Source of the DNA: JBOHCT01 sp050699055
GTDB taxonomy: Bacteria > Actinomycetota > Actinomycetes > Streptosporangiales > JBOHCT01
Reading direction: 5' to 3'
DNA: 36,989 nt
Assembly (NCBI GenBank): GCA_050699055.1
Contig: JBOHCT010000016.1
Coordinates: 1-36,989 of the forward strand
The notes under the pieces were generated by a model, which saw only the letters and a list, made by a program, of their open reading frames with translations, was not told the origin of the DNA and did no database searches. Below, one piece after another: positions 8,068 through 15,328 of this stretch (position 1 is the stretch's first letter; each line of letters begins with the position of its first letter). A program made the position numbers and the translations under genes.

Positions 8068-9302
8068 CGGGCAGGCTCTACCACCAGACCGGGCTCGCCG
8101 TCGAGGGCGCGGCCCGGAGCCCGTTCGGCGAGGCTCGCGTCGAGAGGGACACGGACGGTGAGACGGTACCCGCCGCCGGCGCGTGGACCGGTCTCCAGCG
8201 TGCCGCCCGCCTGCTCCACCCGCTCGGCCACACCGCGCAGTCCCGTCCCCCGGGCGGTCGCGAGCGCGTCGGCGCCGGCGGGAGGCCCCTGCCCGTCGTC
8301 GCGTACCTCCAGCGTCATGGTGTTTCCGTCGGCCCAGAGCTCAATGTCGCAGCGGCCGGCCCGGCTGTGCCGGACGACGTTGGTCGTCCCCTCGCGTACC
8401 GCCCAGCCCAGCAGCGTCTCCGTCGTGGCGGGCAGCGGTGTGCCATCCGTACGCACGGTGACGTCGATGGCGGCCGCCCGCAGCATTGCCCGGGCGCCAT
8501 CCAGCTCCTCCGCGAGGCTGCGCTCCCGGTAGCCGGTCACCGCCTGGCGGACCTCCACCATTGCCTGCCGCGCTACCGACTCGATGTCCGCGACCTGCGT
8601 ACTCGCACGCGCGGGATCGGCGTCGATCAGCCGGCCGGCGAGCTCGCTCTTCAGCACCACGAGCGACAGGCTGTGGCCGACCAGGTCGTGCAGGTCGCGC
8701 GCGAAGCGCAGCCGCTCCTCGCTGACCGCGAGCCTGGCCAGCTCCTCCCGGGCGGCCCGTAGCTCGATGATGAGCCGCAGCAGCTGCCGTATCCCGACCT
8801 GTCCCAGGCCGACCATGAACGTGAGGAAGCTGAGAAGCCCGATCTCACTAGGACCGAGCCCGCGGCCGAAACCCACCGCGAGACAGCATGCCGTGGCACA
8901 GCCGGACCATGCCACGGCATAACGTCTCGGGAGGATCGTCGCCCCGGCCACGCTGGCGTAGATGAAGAGGCCGAGCCAGTTCCCGCCGAAGGCGAGAGGG
9001 AGGACAATCGTCAGCGCGGTGAGCACACCGAGCAACCCCACGCGCCACCACTCTGGGTCGCGCGGCGCGACGAAGCCATCCCACCACATCACCGCGACGT
9101 ACAACACCACGAAACCTGCCAGCGCGACAGCGGGGAGAGCGGCCGCCGCGCCGTGGAAATGCCGGACGATGTCCGCGATCGGGTAACCGAGGAAGACGAG
9201 CCAGACGAAGATCCAGAAGAAGCCGGCCAGCTTGCCTCCCATGAGCCCCTGGTCCGAGGCGTCCACGTGTCCCGCACACACCGGGGATCCATGCTCACTC
9301 AC
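8064..9302 (-). CDS. Sensor histidine kinase (DesK/HisKA_3 type)
   Basis: This 412-residue kinase has several membrane helices in its first 175 residues, a short coiled-coil linker (IELRAAREELARLAVSEERL), then a HisKA_3 box with phospho-His205 in RFARDLHDLVGHSLSL. The C-terminal HATPase domain includes VRDDGQGP and GTGLRGVAERV. It has no large extracellular domain, so it probably senses a membrane or exporter-linked signal, as DesK- and LiaS-like kinases do. I chose the GTG at 9302 because AGGAGG precedes it by six bases. A GTG at 9332 with an AGGAG site, or an ATG at 9242, are alternatives. It forms an operon with the response regulator and probably with the ABC exporter. Confidence 0.9.
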   Translation of the reverse strand: MSEHGSPVCAGHVDASDQGLMGGKLAGFFWIFVWLVFLGYPIADIVRHFHGAAAALPAVALAGFVVLYVAVMWWDGFVAPRDPEWWRVGLLGVLTALTIVLPLAFGGNWLGLFIYASVAGATILPRRYAVAWSGCATACCLAVGFGRGLGPSEIGLLSFLTFMVGLGQVGIRQLLRLIIELRAAREELARLAVSEERLRFARDLHDLVGHSLSLVVLKSELAGRLIDADPARASTQVADIESVARQAMVEVRQAVTGYRERSLAEELDGARAMLRAAAIDVTVRTDGTPLPATTETLLGWAVREGTTNVVRHSRAGRCDIELWADGNTMTLEVRDDGQGPPAGADALATARGTGLRGVAERVEQAGGTLETGPRAGGGYRLTVRVPLDASLAERAPGRALDGEPGLVVEPAR

Positions 9303-9362
9303 GGCGGTCCTCCTGCTCGCTCGCTCCTTGCTCACGGTAGCTCCTGCCCGGCCGGGCCCCGC

Positions 9363-9418
9363 CCGACTGAATGTGACACCGTAGCCGCTATGGCGTGCAC
9401 AATGTGACATTCAGTCGG
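9363..9418. promoter_or_regulatory. Twelve-base perfect inverted repeat between exporter and kinase genes
   Basis: CCGACTGAATGT (9363-9374) and its complement (9407-9418) flank a 32-base spacer. The element also holds a direct repeat AATGTGACA (9371-9379 and 9402-9410 region). It lies between the permease stop at 9427 and the kinase start at 9302. It may be an operator for an internal promoter of the kinase-regulator pair, possibly bound by the regulator itself. A transcription-attenuating stem is the alternative. Confidence 0.45.
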
Positions 9419-9426
9419 CCCGGGGG

Positions 9427-10158
9427 TCAGCGAACGGCCTCCCTTCGGCGGTACGCGTACGCGGCGAGCGCGCCGACCCCCACGGTCCACGCCGCGAGCA
9501 CGAGGCCGGACGCCAGCGTCGGCGCGTGGCCGGCGACGATCTGCCAGCCCAGCTCGCCGTAGCGGTTCGACGGCAGGGCGTGCGCGACGTGCTGGAGAAC
9601 GCTCGGCAGGATCTTTACCGGCATCCACAGTCCACCGAGCGCCGCCAGGACCAGGTACACGCCGTTGGTGGCGATCTGTGACGCCTCCGTGTTGGTGAGA
9701 GAGCCGATCAGCACGCCGAGCGCTGCGAACGGCAGGGCCCCTACCCAGAGGAGCGCCAGCATCGCGGCCCATTGCCAGGCCGCGAGGTGGACGCCGTGGA
9801 CGACCACCCCGACGATGCTGACGAGGATCAACGCGGGCAGCGCGAGGACGAGCGCGGCGAGCACCTTGGCGGTGATGACCTCGCGTGCGGGCAGCGGGGT
9901 CGCGCGGAGCTGGCGCAGCCAGCCGAGCTGGCGTTCCTGGGCGATGCGGGGACCGGTCCCCCAAAGCGCCGCGCCCATCCCGCCGAACGCCGCCATCGAC
10001 ACCATGAACTGCACGGTCTGGTCGACGCCGCGCACGGTGGTCCCGCCGAACAGGCTGGTGAAGAGGAGGTAGAAGCCGATCGGCATGCCGAGATTCAAGA
10101 TGAGGAAGGTCTTGTTGCGCAGCACACGTAGCACCTCGAGGCGCAGGTAGGGCAGCAT
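9427..10158 (-). CDS. ABC-2 type transporter permease
   Basis: This 243-residue protein has six hydrophobic segments typical of ABC-2 exporter permeases (DrrB/YhfI-like), starting with LEVLRVLRNKTFLILNLGMP, a conserved family N-terminus. The stretch ERQLGWLRQLRATPLP matches the coupling-helix region that contacts the ATPase. It should form the membrane pore of a drug, lipid or peptide exporter with the neighbouring ATPase. The ATG at 10158 has a GGAG site and lies 50 bases past the ATPase stop. It is probably controlled by the two-component system encoded just downstream, a common arrangement in actinomycetes and Bacillus. Confidence 0.9.
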   Translation of the reverse strand: MLPYLRLEVLRVLRNKTFLILNLGMPIGFYLLFTSLFGGTTVRGVDQTVQFMVSMAAFGGMGAALWGTGPRIAQERQLGWLRQLRATPLPAREVITAKVLAALVLALPALILVSIVGVVVHGVHLAAWQWAAMLALLWVGALPFAALGVLIGSLTNTEASQIATNGVYLVLAALGGLWMPVKILPSVLQHVAHALPSNRYGELGWQIVAGHAPTLASGLVLAAWTVGVGALAAYAYRRREAVR

Positions 10159-10208
10159 GGGTCTCCGTTCGTTTCGCTGTGGCGATCGGTCTCGTGCGGC
10201 CCGGCGGG

Positions 10209-11114
10209 TCACCGCGCCTGCGTCAGCTGGGCGTCGTTCTCGGTGAGGGCGAGGAAGGCGTCCTCGAGGTCGGCGCCGGTCACCTCGATGTCGCGTACCT
10301 TCCCCCGACTGGTGTACAGCGCGGCCACCGTCTCGTCGGCGTCGGCGGTGGACAGCGTCACGCTGTCGCCACGGATCTCCATGCCCTTGACGCCGGGAAG
10401 CCGGTCGAGCCCTTCCGACGACTGGCCGTCGAGGGTGAAACGCACCGTACGCCCGCCGACCGTGGCCTTGATCTCGGTGGCCGGGCCGTCGGCGATGACG
10501 CGACCGCGGGACATCACGAGGATCCGGTCCGCGTTCTCGTCCGCCTCCTCCAGGTAGTGCGTGGCGAAGAGCACGGTGCGCCCGGAGGCGGCGTACGCGC
10601 GCATGCTCGTCCAGAACGTGCGGCGTGCCTCCACGTCCAGCCCGGCGGTGGGCTCGTCGAGGACCAGGGTCCGCGGGTTGCCGACGAGGGCCAGGGCGAA
10701 CCGCAGCCGCTGCGTCTGCCCGCCGGACAGCTTGTTGACGAGGCGGCCGCCGAGGTCGCCCAGCCCCGCGGTCTCCAGCGCCTGATCCATCGGGAGGGGA
10801 TCGGGGTAGAGGCCGCGTACGAGGTCGACCAGCTCGGCGACCTTGACGTCGGGCATCAGGCCGCCCTCCTGGAGCATCGCGGCGATGCTCCCACTCGCCA
10901 CGGCCTCGTCCGGCGCCATGCCGAGCACCCGAACGTCTCCCGCGTCGGGCCGCAGCAGCCCGAGCAGGAGGCCGATCGTGGTCGTCTTGCCCGCGCCGTT
11001 GGGGCCGAGCAGCGCCACGCTCTCGCCTACGGAAAGGGTCCGGGTCAGGTCGTCAACGGCCGTGACGCGGCCGAAGCTCTTCGATACGTCGGTAAACGTG
11101 ACAGCGTCGTCCAT
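10209..11114 (-). CDS. ABC transporter ATP-binding protein (drug/lipid exporter type)
   Basis: This 301-residue protein has Walker A GPNGAGKTT (37-45), signature LSGGQ (129-133), Walker B LVLDEPTAGLD (150-160) and the switch His in LFATHYLEEADE. The extra C-terminal 80 residues are the regulatory tail seen in DrrA-type exporters. It energises export through the permease encoded next. It is the first gene of the likely ATPase-permease-kinase-regulator operon; the ATG at 11114 follows a promoter region containing a dyad at 11161-11179. The transported compound is not deducible. Confidence 0.93.
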   Translation of the reverse strand: MDDAVTFTDVSKSFGRVTAVDDLTRTLSVGESVALLGPNGAGKTTTIGLLLGLLRPDAGDVRVLGMAPDEAVASGSIAAMLQEGGLMPDVKVAELVDLVRGLYPDPLPMDQALETAGLGDLGGRLVNKLSGGQTQRLRFALALVGNPRTLVLDEPTAGLDVEARRTFWTSMRAYAASGRTVLFATHYLEEADENADRILVMSRGRVIADGPATEIKATVGGRTVRFTLDGQSSEGLDRLPGVKGMEIRGDSVTLSTADADETVAALYTSRGKVRDIEVTGADLEDAFLALTENDAQLTQAR

Positions 11115-11160
11115 GTCGCCGACGCTAGGTGGCGGCGGTCACCCTGCGTTAGTGCCACGC

Positions 11161-11179
11161 GTCACGCATTCGCCGTGAC
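11161..11179. promoter_or_regulatory. Dyad in the promoter region of the ABC/two-component operon
   Basis: GTCACG (11161-11166) and CGTGAC (11174-11179) form a perfect six-base inverted repeat around seven bases. It lies about 50 bases upstream of the ATPase start, within the only sizeable gap that can hold the operon promoter. On the minus strand it reads TGTCACG, and TGTCAC recurs twice in the element at 9363-9418. It is a candidate binding site for the response regulator; inference. Confidence 0.4.
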
Positions 11180-11203
11180 ATCTCTCATACGGCCTCGCCG
11201 AGG

Positions 11204-12115
11204 TTAGCGCAGGGCCTCGGCCTTCAGGTCGAGCACCCGCTCGGCGAGGGTCTCGAGTGCCCGCCGTCTGTCCTCGAACTGGCTGGGTCGGTCGGGGTCG
11301 TAGGCGTCGAGTACCACGTACCGCGCGCCCAGCGCCGCGAGAGCGTCGAGATCGCGGTGGATCTGGTCGAGCGTCCCCTCGCCCGGGAGCCGGCGCTCGT
11401 CGTCCAGCCGCGTGTCGGTGATCCGCAGCGAGATCCGCGGGCAGAAGTCCGGTGTGACGCGGCCCATGTCCTCGGCGGTCCGGCGTAGGGCCGGGAGCCC
11501 CTCGTCCCGCATCCACCCGATCCGGGCGCGGAGCGGGTGCCAGACGTCGCCGTACCTGGCCGCTCGGCGGATCGCGGCCTTGCTCGTGCCCCCGACCCAG
11601 ATCGGCGGATGCGGCGAGCGCGCCGGCCGCGGCTCGGTGTGCACATCGCGGAACGCGACGAACTCCCCCGTCATCGAGGCCACGTCGTTCGTCCAGAGTG
11701 TCTTGATCGCGGCGAGGTACTCGTCGGTCATCGGCCCGCGGCGGCCGAAGGGCACGCCCAGGGCCTCGTACTCCTGCCGTGCCCAGCCCACGCCGACGCC
11801 GAGAACGAGGCGGCCGTCGGTGAACCTGTCGATGTTCGCCGCGATCCGCGCGGTCAGCAGCGGGTTGCGGTACGGCAGGATCGTCACCGTCGTGCCGAGC
11901 TCGATCCGGTCCGTCGCCCCCGCGAGCCAGGCGAGCGTCGTGAACGGGTCGTAGAAGGGCGCCGGGTACCGCGCCTGCACGTCCGGCGTGACCGCCACGT
12001 GGTCGGAGATCATCGCGAGGTGGAAGCCCATGTCCTCGGCCGCCTGAACCGAGCCACGCAATGAGGAGGGCGTCGCACCCGGGCCGAAGTTGACGATGTT
12101 GACGCCGAACCGCAT
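11204..12115 (-). CDS. LLM-class (luciferase-like) F420-dependent oxidoreductase
   Basis: This 303-residue TIM-barrel protein of the bacterial luciferase-like family begins MRFGVNIVNFGPGATP and contains DHVAVTP, LGTTVTILPYRNPLLTARIAANID, LGVGVGWARQEYEALG and PPIWVGGTS, all family signatures. Such proteins use coenzyme F420 or FMN to oxidise or reduce diverse metabolites. The actinomycete setting favours F420, but this cannot be proved from sequence. The ATG at 12115 follows AGGGGTG; a start 42 bases further upstream is possible. It lies on the same strand as the ABC operon but 89 bases away, so it is probably a separate unit. Confidence 0.87.
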   Translation of the reverse strand: MRFGVNIVNFGPGATPSSLRGSVQAAEDMGFHLAMISDHVAVTPDVQARYPAPFYDPFTTLAWLAGATDRIELGTTVTILPYRNPLLTARIAANIDRFTDGRLVLGVGVGWARQEYEALGVPFGRRGPMTDEYLAAIKTLWTNDVASMTGEFVAFRDVHTEPRPARSPHPPIWVGGTSKAAIRRAARYGDVWHPLRARIGWMRDEGLPALRRTAEDMGRVTPDFCPRISLRITDTRLDDERRLPGEGTLDQIHRDLDALAALGARYVVLDAYDPDRPSQFEDRRRALETLAERVLDLKAEALR

Positions 12116-12321
12116 CGCACCCCTGTCTGAAGCCACCCCGTCGTACACCTCCCCCAAGCCCCGACGACGGCCGGCTATTCCGCTTCCCCGCGTGTCGTCG
12201 CCCCGCTACCTCATTTGGTTGTGGATAAGGAGTCGTCTCAGTAAGGAGGAAGCCCCAGCCGCGGAGCGACTCCCTCTCACCTGAGCGGGCCCCGCCCTGC
12301 CCGGGAACACCCGGCGGTGAG
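12116..12321. other. Gap between the LLM and VapC genes
   Basis: No credible gene is present in this 206-base stretch. It holds a weak seven-base inverted repeat, GGAGTCG (near 12229) with CGACTCC (near 12270), and a GC-rich near-palindrome around 12284-12294 that could end the vapBC transcript. The promoter of the LLM gene must lie in its left part. Confidence 0.35.
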
Positions 12322-12726
12322 TTAAGCCAGGTCCGTCACGACGTCGATAGCACAACGGCGCGCGGAGCAGTTGAGCAGCTTCCGGTCGGCCGTCGTCACC
12401 CGGCACCCGCGCGCCTCGGCCAGCGCGACGTACGCGGCGTCGTAGGGCGTGAGGTTGTGGCGCAGCTCCCAGACCCGCTCGGCGACCTCATCCCAGGACG
12501 CGTAGCCCACGGCGAGCTGGTTCAGCGTCCGCACCGCCTCATCCGCGCGCTCGTCGGCCAGCTTCCCGGCCAGCCACCGGCCCCTGATCGCCGAGGTGAC
12601 CTCGACACGGAGATGTTGCGGAGCCACCCAATGGGGGTCGGCCGCGAGTGCCGCCTGGGCAAGGTCCCCCAGCCGGCCGTCGTCCGTAAGCGCGTCCACG
12701 ATGAGCGACGCGTCGACGACGATCAC
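12322..12726 (-). CDS. vapC: VapC-family PIN-domain toxin
   Basis: This 134-residue single PIN domain has the usual acidic set: Asp5 (VVDASLIVDAL), Glu42 (LRVEVTSAIRG), Asp96 (YDAAYVALAEARG) and Asp114 (TTADRKLL). VapC toxins are Mg-dependent endoribonucleases that cut tRNA or rRNA and stop growth. Length is normal and all four acidic residues are intact, so it should be active. Its start overlaps the antitoxin stop by four bases. The specific RNA target is not predictable. Confidence 0.92.
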   Translation of the reverse strand: MIVVDASLIVDALTDDGRLGDLAQAALAADPHWVAPQHLRVEVTSAIRGRWLAGKLADERADEAVRTLNQLAVGYASWDEVAERVWELRHNLTPYDAAYVALAEARGCRVTTADRKLLNCSARRCAIDVVTDLA

Positions 12727-12980
12727 GTGTCTCCAGCGTTCCGCGCATCCCGCTCCGCGCGAATCGCGCCGAGTTCCCGCGCGGTCTCCCCGGGTTCCGA
12801 GACCTGGCCGCCGCCGACAGCTCTCACGCGCTTGAGCAGCGCGACATTGTTGGCGCGTCGAGCGTCCTCCTCCAGGAGGTTCCTCAGGTAGACCTGCATC
12901 GACTGGCCTCGTGACCGCGCGACCTCACCCAGGGTGTCTCTCACCTGCGCAGGAACGTCCCTGATCTGAATGCTCACCAT
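12723..12980 (-). CDS. vapB: VapB-family antitoxin (ribbon-helix-helix/FitA type)
   Basis: This 85-residue protein has an N-terminal ribbon-helix-helix, MVSIQIRDVPAQVRDTLGEV with RGQSMQVYLRNLLEEDA, and a charged C-terminal tail that should wrap the toxin. It is expected to neutralise VapC and repress its own promoter. I chose the ATG at 12980, because the upstream ATG at 12995 would overlap the -10 box TATAAT (12987-12992). The distance from that box to this ATG puts transcription start on the ATG itself, so the message is probably leaderless. Confidence 0.88.
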   Translation of the reverse strand: MVSIQIRDVPAQVRDTLGEVARSRGQSMQVYLRNLLEEDARRANNVALLKRVRAVGGGQVSEPGETARELGAIRAERDARNAGDT

Positions 12981-12986
12981 GGGAGC

Positions 12987-13006
12987 ATTATACATGCATG
13001 CGTATC
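12987..13006 (-). promoter_or_regulatory. vapBC leaderless promoter with palindromic operator
   Basis: A consensus TATAAT occupies 12992-12987 on the minus strand, six bases before the vapB ATG. No -35 of quality is seen at 16-18 bases. Overlapping and just upstream, CATGCATG lies inside the near-palindrome ATACATGCATGCGTAT (12991-13006), a natural site for VapB autorepression. Seen: the boxes. Inferred: leaderless start and operator role. Confidence 0.6.
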
Positions 13007-13015
13007 GGGAGCAGT

Positions 13016-13099
13016 TCAGCCGCGCACACGGTGAACCGCGGCGTCACGCGGCCCTCCGCGAAGCACCTCGGCCGAGGTCATCGCGCTCACGAAAACTGC
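13016..13099 (-). pseudogene. PIN-domain toxin fragment
   Basis: The last 27 codons of a minus-strand frame read VFVSAMTSAEVLRGGPRDAA and then VHRVRG before a stop. This matches the region around the second catalytic acidic residue of VapC-like PIN toxins (family form: SAVTLAEVLRG.PRDAAVHRVL). The start, first Asp and C-terminal half are missing. It is a relic of another VapC-type toxin, just upstream of the intact vapBC. Confidence 0.6.
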
Positions 13100-13130
13100 C
13101 GGCGAGGCGATGGCAGGACGCGTGATGGTG

Positions 13131-13625
13131 TCACGGTCTGACGTAGCCGGAGGCCGACGCCTCGGCCGGCGGGCGGGGTGCCAACCTGCTCTTGAGCGTC
13201 CTGATCGCCACATGGCCTCCCCCCGCGACGGCGACGCCGACGACGGCGGCGAGCCAGCCCGGGGCGCCGAGGTCGAACACGGCGATGACGGCAAACCCGT
13301 CGAACAGGGCGACGAGGGTGAACCCGAGGTGATCGAGGTAGCGCGAGGTCGGGTGAGCGAGGCTCGTCAGCAGGATGCGCCGGGCCTGCACCGCCCGCCA
13401 GACCATATAGCCACCGAGTGCGACGAAGGCCACGAACAGGGCTCGCATCGGGGTACCGAGCCCGGTCCAACTCACGGCGATGGCCGCGGCCAGCGACAGT
13501 ACGAGCGAAGCCAGCGACCAGAAGTAGACGCGAAAGTATGACCGGCGCTGGACCGCGAGACAGCCGGTAAGGAAAGCGATCACTCCGGAGAGGGCGTGCA
13601 GTGCGATGAGCGTTGTATGCAACAC
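13131..13625 (-). CDS. Small integral membrane protein
   Basis: This 164-residue protein has four hydrophobic helices: about 4-24 (LIALHALSGVIAFLTG), 36-52, 60-78, and a hairpin at about 103-145. A positive C-terminal tail follows. The N-terminal HALSG segment recalls DUF2306-like membrane proteins, but the match is weak and I assign no function. The GTG at 13625 follows a GGGGGA purine run. It is divergent from the PadR regulator gene across 162 bases that carry two PadR-style operators, so it is the likely main target of that regulator. Confidence 0.75.
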   Translation of the reverse strand: MLHTTLIALHALSGVIAFLTGCLAVQRRSYFRVYFWSLASLVLSLAAAIAVSWTGLGTPMRALFVAFVALGGYMVWRAVQARRILLTSLAHPTSRYLDHLGFTLVALFDGFAVIAVFDLGAPGWLAAVVGVAVAGGGHVAIRTLKSRLAPRPPAEASASGYVRP

Positions 13626-13719
13626 GAGTCTGTCCCCCAGCGGTCAGCCGGACCGGTCGGACGCACCCGATTCCTGCGCTGACCTTCCACATTGTTAGGT
13701 CTTGGACTAGTCTGCAACA

Positions 13720-13760
13720 TGACAGAGTGGAATGTCAAGACGTGACACAATGGGATGTCC
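13720..13760. promoter_or_regulatory. Tandem PadR-type operators
   Basis: Two 18-base dyads share the form TGACA-N8-TGTCA: 13720-13737 is perfect and 13743-13760 has one mismatch (TGTCC). Their centres are 23 bases apart, about two helical turns. PadR/LmrR-family dimers bind ATGT-N8-ACAT-like sites of the same geometry. The pair lies 28 bases before the padR start and 95 bases before the divergent membrane gene, fitting control of both. Confidence 0.65.
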
Positions 13761-13787
13761 GCAGCGGCCAGGAATGGAGGGGTACCG

Positions 13788-14366
13788 ATGGCTGATCGCC
13801 CGCTCAACGCCACGGCGGCGTCCCTGCTCGGGTTCCTGCACGAGGGACCGCTGACCGGCTGGGACCTTGTGGCCACCGCGCAGCGGGTGATCGGCGACTT
13901 CTGGTCGCTCACCCAGAGCCAGGTCTACCGCGAGCTCGCGACGATGGCCGAGGCCGGGCTCGTCGAGGCCGGCGAGCGCGGCCGCCGCGACCGCCGGCCC
14001 TACGCCATCACCGACGCTGGCCGCGCCGCCTTCGCCGAGTGGGTCGGCCGTGAGCCAGGTCCGGAGACGATCCGGTTCCCGCTGCTGCTCACCGTCGCCT
14101 TCGGGCACCACCTGGAACCCGAACGGCTGGCGACCTTCCTTGGCGACCACCGAGCCATGCACGCGCGGCGGCTCGCCGCGTACGAAGCCCAGCGCAAGGC
14201 CGCGGAAGCCACCGACCGGGAACCCGACCCGTACGCGATGGCCACGCTGGACTTCGGCCTGTGCTACGAACGTGCCGTGCTGGCCTGGTTCGACGGTCTT
14301 CCGCTCCCCCGGACCGAGGCCCGCACCCCCGCGCAGGGGGACCAGAATGGCCCGCATGCTCCTTGA
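13788..14366 (+). CDS. PadR-family transcriptional regulator
   Basis: This 192-residue protein has an N-terminal winged helix of PadR type (TAASLLGFLHEGPLTGWDLV then QSQVYRELATMAEAGLVE and the RRPYAITDAGRAAFAEW wing) and a C-terminal helical dimer domain (Vir_C type, about 95-175). Such repressors usually respond to small hydrophobic compounds or phenolic acids. The ATG at 13788 has a GGAGGGG site. It should bind the two dyads at 13720-13760 and control itself, the overlapping downstream gene and the divergent membrane protein. Confidence 0.9.
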   Translation: MADRPLNATAASLLGFLHEGPLTGWDLVATAQRVIGDFWSLTQSQVYRELATMAEAGLVEAGERGRRDRRPYAITDAGRAAFAEWVGREPGPETIRFPLLLTVAFGHHLEPERLATFLGDHRAMHARRLAAYEAQRKAAEATDREPDPYAMATLDFGLCYERAVLAWFDGLPLPRTEARTPAQGDQNGPHAP

Positions 14367-14973
14367 ACACCACGGACGCTCCCCCTCCATCCATCCCACG
14401 TCCTACGTAGCCCCGACTGCCACGCTCTGCGGAGACGTACATGTCGGTCCGCACTGCCAGGTGCTGTTCGGCGCCGTCTTGACCGCCGAGGGCGGAGCCG
14501 TGGGCCTCGACGAGCACTGCGTCGTCATGGAGAACGCCGTCCTGCGAGGAACCCCGCGCGACCCTGTACGGGTGGGGCGACACGTCCTCGTCGGCCCCAG
14601 GGCGTATCTCGTCGGCTGCGCCGTCGACGACTGCGCCTTCCTCGCCACCGGCTGCGCTATCTTCAACGGCGCTCACGTCGGCACCCGCGCGGAGGTACGC
14701 ATCAACGCCGTCGTCCACCTGCGTACTTCCCTTCCGGCCGACACCACGGTCCCGATCGGCTGGATCGCCGTCGGCGACCCGGCTCAGCTCCTCCCGCCCC
14801 AGGAGCACGAGCGCGTCTGGGCCGTCCAGAGAGAGCTCAACTTCCCCGGCTATGTGTTCGGGCTGCCGCGCGCGGGCTCCGGCGAGACGATCATGCCGGA
14901 GCTCACGCGCCGCTACGGCCGTGCGCTCTCACGTCATCAGCAGGACCGGCACGTCGACGGGGACCAGCCCTGA
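14347..14973 (+). CDS. Gamma-carbonic-anhydrase-like left-handed beta-helix protein lacking the zinc histidines
   Basis: This 208-residue protein has hexapeptide repeats from about residue 15 to 135 (YVAPTATLCGDVHVGPHCQV onward) and a long helical tail, the fold of gamma-carbonic anhydrases and PaaY/YrdA-like proteins. Where the family has zinc His residues (NVVIH and IGHGAILHG), this protein has NAVLRG and VGPRAYLVG, so all three ligands appear replaced. It is unlikely to be a carbonic anhydrase and may act as a scaffold, a thioesterase-like enzyme or a binding protein. Its ATG, behind AGGGGG, overlaps the padR stop by 20 bases, so it is translationally coupled and under PadR control. Confidence 0.78.
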   Translation: MARMLLEHHGRSPSIHPTSYVAPTATLCGDVHVGPHCQVLFGAVLTAEGGAVGLDEHCVVMENAVLRGTPRDPVRVGRHVLVGPRAYLVGCAVDDCAFLATGCAIFNGAHVGTRAEVRINAVVHLRTSLPADTTVPIGWIAVGDPAQLLPPQEHERVWAVQRELNFPGYVFGLPRAGSGETIMPELTRRYGRALSRHQQDRHVDGDQP

Positions 14974-15023
14974 GCGGTGCTGTCGAACTGCGGCGTGCAC
15001 TGCTCCGGCGACTCGCCCAAGTA

Positions 15024-15173
15024 GTAAAGTGCGTTACCTGTTACGAGAATGCCTGCGCCGACCCGGACTCACCGGAGATGACGTACTGCGAGGACCTCGT
15101 GAAGGCAGCCGCGATCGTCGATCGCGCCCACGGTGTTCTCGACCAGATCTCGCCAGTCCGAAACCCGGCCACG
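15024..15173 (+). pseudogene. Internally deleted copy of an MNT-HEPN toxin-antitoxin operon
   Basis: The left end, around 15020-15055, aligns by eye with the promoter/start region of the intact MNT gene at 17424-17455: both have the AAGT-GTAAAG element and ACCTGTTA, but the start is ACG here, not ATG. From 15069 the sequence matches the end of the intact HEPN gene: EDLVKAAAIVDRAHGVLDQI here against EDLTKAAAIVDLAARVLDRM there, with one extra base causing a frameshift. Nearly the whole operon between is gone. It is a scar of a second, paralogous MNT-HEPN cassette. Confidence 0.7.
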
Positions 15174-15328
15174 ACGGCGGCGTATGACTCCACGTTCGGA
15201 TGCCAGGCGGGCGGCTGCCCTGCGCGCCGCCCACCGGTCCAGGGTGGCCGCCCTGACGCCACCGGCCAACGATGAGAGCGCCACCGGCCATCGAACGTGA
15301 GGCACACCGGCCCGCGGAGGCTCCGGTG

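Noticed and set aside
12270..12310. Strong terminator between the LLM gene and vapC
   Set aside because: The GC-rich repeats are short and imperfect, so only a weak note was kept.
15078..15275. A 65-codon plus-strand frame as a small gene
   Set aside because: Its first part is the end of a HEPN gene in a scar; the rest is read-through into non-coding DNA.
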